Assembly: GCA_937902275.1 (NCBI GenBank)
Contig: CALFNW010000012.1
Location: 1-6,456 of the forward strand
DNA length: 6,456 bases
Origin: UBA4717 sp002404395
Lineage (GTDB): Bacteria; Bacillota; Clostridia; Oscillospirales; CAG-272
Direction of reading: 5' to 3'
A model generated the notes under the pieces. It saw nothing but the letters and a program-made list of their open reading frames with translations, had not been told where the DNA came from and searched no databases. This document shows, one piece after another, positions 1-4,933 of this stretch (the stretch's first letter is position 1; each line of letters begins with the position of its first letter). The position numbers were made by a program, and so were the translations under genes.

Positions 1-2
1 AG

Positions 3-509
3 GTGAATAATTTATATAGCAGCGGAAAGAGCGTTAAAGAAATACAAGCGGCTACGGGGCTTTCGCCTGCTTCCATCAGCGGCTATCTTCCCTACCGCAA
101 AACCGTATATAATTTGGAAGAATCTACGTGTGTGGCAGAACGCTTGCGGAAATTCAGAAAAAGGCGCAAAGCGGCGGAACAAATCAAGGAAGCAATAAAA
201 AACAATATCTCAAAAGATATGAACGAAGCAATGTGGGACGCCCTTATTGCGTTTGAAGGTTACAGCTTTCAGACTGCCAAGGGATTGAGATACACCTATA
301 CCGTGAAAGGTAATGAACTTTTCTTTTCGCGCAAGGAAAAGTCGGTGACAAGAGCGAGCGTGGAGATGGCGCTTGAAACAGCGATAGAGCTGCGAAAATC
401 CAATGTACGAATACGCGGACCGAAAATGCTCCGCTGTTTCGGTGCAAGCTATCTCTACCCGATCTTTATCCGTTTCGGAGTCATATGTGACGGAGAGCCG
501 AAAGTATAA
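3..509 (+). CDS. Helix-turn-helix DNA-binding protein of mobile-element type, 5' end cut by window
   Basis: The reading frame is open from the window edge, so the GTG at position 3 is more likely an internal valine than a start: a helix-turn-helix begins at once (about residues 5-31, ending GYLPYRKTVYNL) with no preceding helix. A basic stretch follows (about 42-68, RLRKFRKRRK). The C-terminal part (about 70-162) has the pattern W-x2-LIAFEGY, TYTVKGNELFFSRKEKSVTR and FGASYLYPIFIRFGV. I associate this architecture (HTH plus a conserved tail ending in a YLYPxFxRFGxI motif) with uncharacterised proteins in Firmicute genomes and elements, often annotated only as HTH proteins. The role is probably DNA binding; target and function are unknown. 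The gene ends 28 bases before an intrinsic terminator, so it closes the upstream transcription unit. Confidence 0.7.
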   Translation: MNNLYSSGKSVKEIQAATGLSPASISGYLPYRKTVYNLEESTCVAERLRKFRKRRKAAEQIKEAIKNNISKDMNEAMWDALIAFEGYSFQTAKGLRYTYTVKGNELFFSRKEKSVTRASVEMALETAIELRKSNVRIRGPKMLRCFGASYLYPIFIRFGVICDGEPKV

Positions 510-537
510 ATGTGACAAATGCACGAATGATGCAAGG

Positions 538-567
538 GGTCGGGCAACACTGCCCGACCTTATTTTA
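538..567 (+). terminator. Rho-independent terminator after the partial HTH gene
   Basis: A perfect 9-bp G+C-rich stem (GGTCGGGCA at 538-546 paired with TGCCCGACC at 551-559), a 4-base loop, then a T-rich tail (TTATTTTAT). It follows the stop codon at 509 and separates this gene from the next unit. Confidence 0.88.
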
Positions 568-741
568 TACTTGTTTACTCGGCTCACTTTATATAAAACG
601 TATCCGTCCCACTGCCGTCACCCTCCAAGACAACCTCTTGTCGGCTTTGAAAAGCTTTGTCAGGCATAATTTTTTATGTCGTAATACAAATTTTTTCGGC
701 TGAAACTGATGTGCGAACTCATAATATGAATTATGGGATTA
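568..741. other. Noncoding gap with short inverted repeats
   Basis: No credible gene: the short frames here lack ribosome binding sites and protein-like composition. Visible structure is a small hairpin (GACAA at 629-633, loop CCTC, TTGTC at 638-642), a 9-bp element GACAACCTC (629-637) whose exact reverse complement GAGGTTGTC lies at 753-761 inside the next promoter, and an inverted repeat CATAAT/ATTATG (720-725/730-735) just upstream of the -35 box. These could be operator elements for the adjacent XRE gene, but that is inference. Confidence 0.45.
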
Positions 742-770
742 TTCAAATAAGTGAGGTTGTCTGATATAAT
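742..770 (+). promoter_or_regulatory. Sigma-A-type promoter of the XRE gene
   Basis: A perfect -10 box TATAAT (765-770) lies 17 bp downstream of TTCAAA (742-747; 4 of 6 matches to TTGACA). Transcription would begin near 777, after the upstream ATG at 774, which supports the start at 813. The spacer holds GTGAGGTT (751-758) and TGTCTGATA (758-766), both found again near the promoter at 2748-2775, so a shared regulator is plausible. Confidence 0.7.
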
Positions 771-812
771 ATCATGTGTAGAAAAATAGGGAATTTTGGA
801 GGTGACAGAGCG

Positions 813-1211
813 ATGCCGGCAGAGACAAAAGTCAATGATTACCCGGTTGTTGACTGCACTCTCATCGGAAAGCGTGTGAGAGAAGCAAGAAAAAGCAGTC
901 ATATGACGCAGGAAGAGCTGGCAGAAAAATGCTCATGTACGCCGACGCATATATGCAATTTAGAGAACGGAAAGATCGGAATATCCTTGGAATTGCTGTT
1001 TCGGATAAGCAGCATTTTCGATAAGAGTATGGACTATTTCGTGATGGATAGTCCCGGTGCAAATCCACAGGTTAAAATTGACGCGAATATTGCACCGAAA
1101 CTGACACAGTGCGACAGAGATATGCTAAACATTGTAGATCACCTGCTTGATATTCTGATTACATACAGAAAGACTATTGACGAAGAAATCGGACGAAACA
1201 TAAATCAGTAA
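813..1211 (+). CDS. XRE-family (Cro/CI-like) helix-turn-helix transcriptional regulator
   Basis: A 132-aa cytoplasmic protein with a single HTH_3/XRE domain at about residues 17-73: IGKRVREARKSSHMTQEELAEKC, then the recognition-helix region SCTPTHICNLENGKIGISLELL and ISSIFDKSMDYF. This pattern is diagnostic of the family. The C-terminal half (about 80-132) is predicted helical and has no domain I recognise; it may mediate dimerisation. The start at 813 is chosen because GGAGGTGA (798-805) lies 7 bases upstream; an in-frame ATG at 774 has no such site and lies at or before the predicted transcription start. The gene has its own promoter and terminator, so it is probably monocistronic. In mobile elements such proteins usually repress their own promoter and neighbouring element functions. 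Its targets here are inferred only from motifs shared by the promoters at 742-770 and 2748-2775. Confidence 0.88.
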   Translation: MPAETKVNDYPVVDCTLIGKRVREARKSSHMTQEELAEKCSCTPTHICNLENGKIGISLELLFRISSIFDKSMDYFVMDSPGANPQVKIDANIAPKLTQCDRDMLNIVDHLLDILITYRKTIDEEIGRNINQ

Positions 1212-1248
1212 AGCGGATACGGGTAACTCCGCTAAGAAACACTTACCG

Positions 1249-1296
1249 CGCAGGAGGATCAGACACAGTGCCTGACCTTCCTGCGTTTTTTTATTT
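1249..1296 (+). terminator. Rho-independent terminator between the XRE and BTAD regulator genes
   Basis: A 14-bp stem with one G-T pair and one mismatch (1249-1262 with 1272-1285), a 9-base loop and a run of seven T (1286-1292). A smaller hairpin (AGCGGA 1212-1217 with TCCGCT 1228-1233) precedes it. It closes the XRE transcript. The next ribosome binding site begins only a few bases after the T tract. Confidence 0.85.
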
Positions 1297-1316
1297 CAAA
1301 AGGAGAATAGGCTGTT

Positions 1317-2672
1317 ATGGATATTTTGAATAAACTAAAAAAGTTAATACGACAGACACGCACTTTGAAGAATGAAGATGTGCCAAGTGAGGATGCGGCA
1401 TATGCAATGGCATTTCAAAAGAGTCTTATAGGTCTTGCAAACGAGGTGTACGGCATTGCCGATCCGTTTGAAATCGCCCAAAAGGTGCTGCGGGCGGCGT
1501 GTGTGTTTTATGACGCCGATTGGTGCGGCGTTTTCGACGCAGATACCATGCTCAACTTTTGGGCACCGTTTTGGTGGTATAACAAAGCAACGGGCGGCAT
1601 GACAAAAACGCAAATGGAGAATGACAGCGTTTCGGGTGAATTTGCTCGTTTCCGCGAAACGATTGAAACCAATTTGCCGTACTATGTAAATGATGTTGAA
1701 AGCCTGAAATCGGAAAACGCCAACGAATACGAATTTCTCCGCTCTCAGGATGTTGCATCTTTTCTTTGTGTACCGTATAACCGCCGTGAGCAAGGGATCA
1801 TATTCTTGCGCAATCCCGGGCGGTTTTGCGGGCAGTCGGATTTTTTGCGTATTATTGCAAACATTCTCGTTCAGGAAATCAATGTGCAAAAACACCTTGA
1901 AAGAATGAAAATCAACGCCTCTTTTGCAGACATCAAAGACAATGCCGATGTTGTTGTCAATTTGTTCGGCGGTCTTGAAATCATTACCGAACAGGGTAAG
2001 CTCAGTGAAGCCGAGATGAAGTCCCCGCTTTGCAGCAAAATATTCGTACTGCTTATGCTGAACCGTCATCGCGGTATGTCGGCAAAAGAGCTTTCGGAAA
2101 TTATTTGGTCAGATAAGGAGTATGATAATCCGACCGGAAATCTGCGCTCTACCTTGTACAGACTACGTAATATGTTTGAGCTGATGTCGGAGAACGAGCT
2201 GATTGTTACGACAAAGACCGGGTATCGCGTGAACCCGAAATTGAAAATCCATACGGATTACGAGTGCTTTGAAGACATCTGTGCCAACATATCTGCCTAT
2301 GCGGGAAAAGCCGAAAGAATCGAAGCTATGAAAAATGCGATAAAGTTATATAAGGGAAAGCTGTTTCCGAGCGCGGACGGCGACCATTGGCACATTCCGC
2401 ATAGCTCCAAATATCACCTTCTGTATTTGGAAACACTTGATAAACTCATGGAACTGCTTCATGAAACAAAGGACTATAAGGCACTGCATAAGTATTCTAT
2501 GCAGGCGATTACCATTGAGCCGAATAGTCCCTGCATTATTTGTTGGCTGATTATTGCTTTGCGGAAACACGGTGCTTTGGATATGGCAAACAAACATATG
2601 GAATCGGCAAAAGCACGACTGCTTTCCGAAGAATACCGGGATCTCGAATTTCGTCTGCAAGCGGTGAAATAA
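1317..2672 (+). CDS. GAF - winged-helix - BTAD (SARP-like) transcriptional regulator
   Basis: A 451-aa cytoplasmic protein with three parts. Residues about 40-190 resemble a GAF sensory domain (ADPFEIAQKVLRAACVFYDADWCGVF, later FLCVPYNRREQGIIFLRNP and FLRIIANILVQEI). Residues about 213-308 form an OmpR/SARP-type winged helix (VVNLFGGLEI, SKIFVLLMLNRHRGMSAKEL, GNLRSTLYRLRNMF, TTKTGYRVNP). Residues about 312-449 match a bacterial transcriptional activator domain with TPR-like helices (HTDYECFEDI, AIKLYKGKLFP, LYLETLDKLMELL, YKALHKYSMQAITIEP). It probably binds DNA in response to a small ligand or partner sensed by the GAF domain; the ligand is unknown. AGGAG (1301-1305) lies 11 bases before the ATG, slightly long spacing. 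No promoter is evident between the upstream terminator and this start, so expression may depend on read-through. The domain assignment is fairly secure; the targets are not. Confidence 0.82.
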   Translation: MDILNKLKKLIRQTRTLKNEDVPSEDAAYAMAFQKSLIGLANEVYGIADPFEIAQKVLRAACVFYDADWCGVFDADTMLNFWAPFWWYNKATGGMTKTQMENDSVSGEFARFRETIETNLPYYVNDVESLKSENANEYEFLRSQDVASFLCVPYNRREQGIIFLRNPGRFCGQSDFLRIIANILVQEINVQKHLERMKINASFADIKDNADVVVNLFGGLEIITEQGKLSEAEMKSPLCSKIFVLLMLNRHRGMSAKELSEIIWSDKEYDNPTGNLRSTLYRLRNMFELMSENELIVTTKTGYRVNPKLKIHTDYECFEDICANISAYAGKAERIEAMKNAIKLYKGKLFPSADGDHWHIPHSSKYHLLYLETLDKLMELLHETKDYKALHKYSMQAITIEPNSPCIICWLIIALRKHGALDMANKHMESAKARLLSEEYRDLEFRLQAVK

Positions 2673-2747
2673 CATGGGTTTAATCGCTTATTTGATTTCG
2701 GTGTGACAAAAAATGCAAAATAATCTCTGTCTGATACCGTAAATAAC

Positions 2748-2775
2748 CTCACATAACACCTTTGCGATATATAAT
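2748..2775 (+). promoter_or_regulatory. Promoter nested in the terminator hairpin, driving the 77-aa gene
   Basis: A perfect TATAAT (2770-2775) is preceded at 16 bp by CTCACA (2748-2753; 4 of 6 matches to TTGACA). The start point would be near 2782, leaving a leader of about 70 nt to the ATG at 2850. AACCTCAC (2745-2752) overlaps the -35 and is the reverse complement of GTGAGGTT in the XRE promoter; TGTCTGATA (2728-2736) is another shared word. The -35 is weak, which would suit a promoter needing activation. Confidence 0.5.
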
Positions 2776-2819
2776 TGTAGTCACACTAACCGTGATACTA
2801 CGTCGCAAAGGTGTTTTTT
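2755..2819 (+). terminator. Long terminator hairpin with internal promoter
   Basis: A perfect 13-bp stem (AACACCTTTGCGA at 2755-2767, TCGCAAAGGTGTT at 2803-2815) leads into six T (2814-2819). The 35-base apical part forms its own imperfect hairpin (GTAGTCAC 2777-2784 with GTG-AT-ACTAC 2792-2801). For transcripts arriving from the 451-aa regulator gene this is a good terminator. A transcript starting inside the loop lacks the left arm and should escape it. Confidence 0.75.
2777..2801. repeat. Operator-like inverted repeat at the predicted transcription start
   Basis: GTAGTCAC (2777-2784) is mirrored by GTGATACTAC (2792-2801), with two extra bases in the right arm. It sits directly downstream of the -10 box at 2770-2775, the position where a repressor would block initiation. 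It also forms the apical part of the terminator hairpin, so a purely RNA role is equally possible. Confidence 0.4.
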
Positions 2820-2849
2820 CGTTAATAATGCGGAAAGGAGGCAAAGTGC

Positions 2850-3083
2850 ATGGAGGATCAGCGTCAAGGAGTAGAGGTGAGAAACAAGGAGAACCGACTA
2901 TTGTTTATGGCAGAGCCGATTAACGGAGATATTATTCTTACATTAAAGTCTGCCGGAAAAGAAATCAAAATTCTATATACGGATATACCGAAACTTGTAT
3001 CGGCGGCTGTTAAACGAAAAAAGCGTTTGAAAAACAAGGCGGAGAGAATGATCGACAATGTACATTCTCCCGAAAAGCCGTGA
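2850..3083 (+). CDS. Small basic protein of unknown function (77 aa)
   Basis: I do not recognise a family. The gene is supported by an excellent ribosome binding site (AAAGGAGG, 2834-2841, 8 bases from the ATG) and by its own promoter and terminator. The product is soluble: the N-terminal two thirds alternate hydrophobic and polar residues in a way that suggests short beta strands (RLLFMAEPINGDIILTLKSAGKEIKILYTDI). The last third is strongly basic and probably helical (AAVKRKKRLKNKAERM), compatible with nucleic-acid binding. There is no signal peptide, membrane segment or cysteine pattern. It is a single-gene unit between two strong terminators, downstream of a cluster of regulators, so it may be a small regulatory or accessory protein of the element. 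That role is inference. Confidence 0.7.
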   Translation: MEDQRQGVEVRNKENRLLFMAEPINGDIILTLKSAGKEIKILYTDIPKLVSAAVKRKKRLKNKAERMIDNVHSPEKP

Positions 3084-3126
3084 TTACAAGAGTCATCTGC
3101 CGATGAACAGTACCGACAGCGCGTAG

Positions 3127-3190
3127 TGCCGTGGCAGATATGATAAACGCAGTTCTGCGTTTGTTGTATCTGCCACGGCATTTTTTATTT
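3127..3190 (+). terminator. Strong intrinsic terminator after the 77-aa gene
   Basis: A perfect 14-bp outer stem (TGCCGTGGCAGATA 3127-3140 with TATCTGCCACGGCA 3167-3180) continues through four weak or wobble pairs into a 7-bp inner stem (AAACGCA 3145-3151 with TGCGTTT 3156-3162) and a GTTC loop, giving about 25 near-continuous pairs. The tail is TTTTTTATTT (3181-3190). It should insulate the sigma-like genes from upstream transcription. Confidence 0.9.
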
Positions 3191-3398
3191 CAAAAAAATC
3201 AATTCTCCGAGTTGCAATAGGAGCAAAGGATACATAGGGTAACGGAAATCCTTAAAGGATTTTCACGTCCCTTGGGAATCCCTGCTTTATTGCGGCTTTT
3301 TTCAGCCTGTGGGTGATTCCATAGGCTGTTTCTTTTTTGAAACGGTGGCGGTGCCTTTGCTCCCTGCGATTGGAGAGTCAATCGAAAGGAGCAAGAAA
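3191..3398 (+). promoter_or_regulatory. Structured leader of the sigma-like gene with competing RBS helices
   Basis: About 200 nt without a credible gene and no clear promoter (a TTGCAA at 3212-3217 has no good -10). Several helices are visible: GCAATA/AGCA (3214-3225) with TGCT/TATTGC (3283-3293); a 9-bp hairpin at 3244-3264; CGATTG/CAATCG (3367-3372/3379-3384). CCTTTGCTCC (3354-3363) is complementary over 7 bases to the ribosome binding site GGAGCAA (3388-3394) and over 10 bases to GGAGCAAAGG (3220-3229). GAGAGTCA (3373-3380) is complementary to TGACTCTC (3400-3407), which covers the start codon. These helices cannot all coexist, which suggests translational control. The effector, if any, is unknown. 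Confidence 0.55.
3303..3338 (+). terminator. Candidate attenuator hairpin in the sigma-gene leader
   Basis: A 10-bp stem with one G-T pair (CAGCCTGTGG 3303-3312 with CCATAGGCTG 3319-3328), a 6-base loop, and a T-rich tail (TTTCTTTTTT). It lies 60 bases before the start codon of the sigma-like gene. A termination-like hairpin here suggests conditional read-through, although no antiterminator has been proven. Confidence 0.5.
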
Positions 3399-3998
3399 AT
3401 GACTCTCAAAGAGTTGCAAAGCAAGATTGAAAGAACATTGGGAAAGGAACTGCCGACTGCTGCAAAACTGCGTTCGGGAATTTCTCCTCTCGTAGTCTGC
3501 CACGATTTTGACGGCGGCGCACAGCTTTTCGTTTATAAAAACGGATTTGCGCTTTATCAGAGTTTGGGAAGAAGCACGGTGTTCCGCGTGGATGCCTGCG
3601 GCGGATATACCTATTTCGGAAGAACAGAAAAAAGCGAGCTTGACGAGAAATTTTTTCGGGATACCGAGTGGTGGGTGCGGCTGATGATTGAGGGCGAGGA
3701 CAGACTGACGCATAATCAGACCTCACTTGCCGAAAGACATGAAAGCTTGTACGAAGCGAGCATGGATACAGCAGCAGACACGGAAGATCTTCTGAAAAAT
3801 ATCATTTTGCGCGAAACACTTGAAGCTGCCTTTTCGCTTATGACGGAAAGACAGCGTGAGATTGTGGTGATGTACTACATAGACGGAATGGGAGTAAAAG
3901 AAATCGCCGCAATTTACGGCATAACTCATCAGGCAGTTTCGGTAACACTCTCGGATGTGAAAAAGAAATTCCGGAAAAATCGAAATAAATTTCTTTGA
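3399..3998 (+). CDS. Sigma-70-like protein with C-terminal region 4 HTH
   Basis: A 199-aa protein. Residues about 148-193 are a sigma-70 region 4 helix-turn-helix (MTERQREIVVMYYIDGMGVKEIAAIYGITHQAVSVTLSDV). Residues about 1-115 contain a conserved-looking module (ELPTAAKLRSGISPLVV, GAQLFVYKNGFALYQ, STVFRVDACGGYTYF, MIEGEDRLTHNQ), which I recognise only as the usual partner of such HTHs in Firmicute conjugative elements. I see no sigma region 2, so it may be a DNA-binding regulator rather than a true sigma factor. The start is set at 3399 by AAAGGAG (3385-3391, 7 bases away); the longer frame from 3309 would run through a hairpin and poly-T and encodes unlikely residues. It lies 84 bases before a second region-4 gene, so both probably share a transcript and control element transcription. 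Confidence 0.85.
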   Translation: MTLKELQSKIERTLGKELPTAAKLRSGISPLVVCHDFDGGAQLFVYKNGFALYQSLGRSTVFRVDACGGYTYFGRTEKSELDEKFFRDTEWWVRLMIEGEDRLTHNQTSLAERHESLYEASMDTAADTEDLLKNIILRETLEAAFSLMTERQREIVVMYYIDGMGVKEIAAIYGITHQAVSVTLSDVKKKFRKNRNKFL

Positions 3999-4026
3999 CT
4001 GCCTTGCAAAAACGCTTTCTGCGGTG

Positions 4027-4065
4027 GGTTAAGCGAAGGGCAACGAAAGACGTCCTATCTTAACC
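4027..4065 (+). repeat. Inverted repeat ahead of the second sigma-like gene
   Basis: GGTTAAG (4027-4033) and CTTAACC (4059-4065) form a 7-bp stem with a 25-base loop that ends four bases before the ribosome binding site (GGAGG, 4070-4074). No T tract follows, so it is not a terminator. It could stabilise the message, modulate translation, or be a DNA binding site. Confidence 0.4.
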
Positions 4066-4082
4066 AATCGGAGGAAACAGGT

Positions 4083-4526
4083 ATGTCGGGAAAAATCCCA
4101 AAAGAAAGAGAACACTATTTTATTCGCCTTGATATGGGCGAAGTATGCGAAGTCGAGCGTGAAGTCTATCTCTGTTATTATGCAGGAGAAAGACAGGAAC
4201 GCTATCAGGCAGAACGGGATCGCAAATACGGGCTTTTGAGTATTGAGGCTATGGCGGAAACTATGTTTGAGGACGGCGAGTGCGGATATGATTTTTTGCC
4301 GTCAGGCGAGGAAAGTATCCCTGAACAGGTTGTGAGTAAAATGCTTACCGAAAAGCTCTATGCCACACTTGATAAACTTTCCGAAACAGATCGGCACCTT
4401 ATAAACGCCCTGTTTTTTGACGGCGTTAGTCTGAGAGGATATGCACGAAAGATAGGCGTTACGCACAGAACGGTGCAGAAGCGGCGTGACGGCATACTTT
4501 CAAAGCTTAAACAGCTGATGGAATAG
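4083..4526 (+). CDS. Small sigma-70 region-4-like regulator of conjugative-element type
   Basis: A 147-aa protein. Residues about 95-145 form a sigma region 4-like helix-turn-helix (TLDKLSETDRHLINALFFDG, VSLRGYARKIGVTHRTVQKRRDGILSKLKQL). The N-terminal part (EREHYFIRLDMGEVCEVEREVYLCYYAGERQERYQAERDRKYG) matches the pattern of small sigma-like proteins in Firmicute conjugative transposons, where an 'xYxAYYxxxRxExYxxxRDRKxG' segment precedes the HTH. There is no region 2, so core-polymerase binding is doubtful. GGAGG (4070-4074) is 8 bases upstream of the ATG. It follows the 199-aa sigma-like gene in the same direction, and a long noncoding stretch leading to the replication operon follows it. 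It is likely a positive regulator of element genes; this is inferred from context. Confidence 0.83.
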   Translation: MSGKIPKEREHYFIRLDMGEVCEVEREVYLCYYAGERQERYQAERDRKYGLLSIEAMAETMFEDGECGYDFLPSGEESIPEQVVSKMLTEKLYATLDKLSETDRHLINALFFDGVSLRGYARKIGVTHRTVQKRRDGILSKLKQLME

Positions 4527-4933
4527 AAAAAATCATTTTTCGGTAGCCGATACCTGTCGGAAAACGGCTTGTTAGTAGCGGCGGTAATGCAAGAGTTTAC
4601 CGGTGCAAGGTTCTTTGACAACTGAATATACGGTACTCAAATACGTAACAGCTGCGCCGAGCGAGTCGGAGGTATGCCGCCATGACCTTTTCTTTTGGAA
4701 ATTCCATTACAGATAAGAGAGCGCACAGCAGAGCGAAAGCGATAACCGAAACAGTCCAATCACAGGTCACGGACTGATCGCCATGACGGTAGCTGGGTTA
4801 AAGATACTTCCGTACCGAAAGGGCGGCTCGGTGAGAACCACGGAGAGCTGAGATGCTATGATGCCGTAAGACCTGCGGCAGTTTGAGTATTCCCGAAATT
4901 CGTAAGAATTTCTATGCCCGGGGGTGAGAAAAT
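4527..4933 (+). ncRNA. Putative structured RNA or control region upstream of the replication operon
   Basis: No convincing gene in about 400 bases, but many local helices: AGCCG/CGGCT (4545-4549/4565-4569); a 10-bp stem with one mismatch (4578-4587 with 4597-4606); TGGA/TCCA (4696-4699/4703-4706); CAGTCC/GGACTG (4752-4757/4771-4776); CCATGACC with GGTCACGG (4680-4687/4765-4772, one mismatch, competing with the last); nested TCCGT/ACGGA and ACCGA/TCGGT (4809-4813/4840-4844 and 4814-4818/4828-4832); TGCCG/CGGCA (4862-4866/4876-4880); and a 7-bp hairpin GAAATTC-GTAA-GAATTTC (4895-4912). CGCCATGAC occurs twice (near 4679 and 4780). The density suggests a structured RNA or an untranslated leader, but I cannot assign an Rfam family. 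It could instead be a DNA control region. Confidence 0.45.
4615..4642 (+). promoter_or_regulatory. Possible promoter within the noncoding region
   Basis: A perfect -35 TTGACA (4615-4620) is followed at 16 bp by TCAAAT (4637-4642; 4 of 6 matches to TATAAT). It is the best promoter-like pair upstream of the replication operon and would give a leader of nearly 400 nt. The -10 is weak, so it may need an activator such as one of the sigma-like proteins. Confidence 0.4.

Noticed and set aside
512..703. Short plus-strand frames downstream of the first gene
   Set aside because: They run through the terminator at 538-567, lack ribosome sites, and look like random translation.
774..812. Upstream ATG at 774 extending the XRE protein by 13 residues
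   Set aside because: It has no ribosome binding site and falls at or before the predicted transcription start; the ATG at 813 has GGAGGTGA at ideal spacing.
1344..2069. Long 241-aa open frame on the minus strand
   Set aside because: It lies wholly inside the 451-aa regulator, has no convincing ribosome binding site and its product shows no domain pattern; it is a shadow frame.
2864..3181. 105-aa minus-strand frame opposite the 77-aa gene
   Set aside because: It reads through the terminator stem at 3127-3180, has no ribosome binding site and overlaps a well-supported gene.
3309..3398. Extension of the sigma-like protein to an ATG at 3309
   Set aside because: The extension runs through a hairpin and poly-T tract and has no ribosome site; 3399 has AAAGGAG at 7 bases.
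4527..4933. tRNA, rRNA or group I/II intron in the noncoding stretch
   Set aside because: I could find no cloverleaf, no rRNA-like block and no intron-encoded protein or recognisable domain V-type hairpin; the region stays unassigned.
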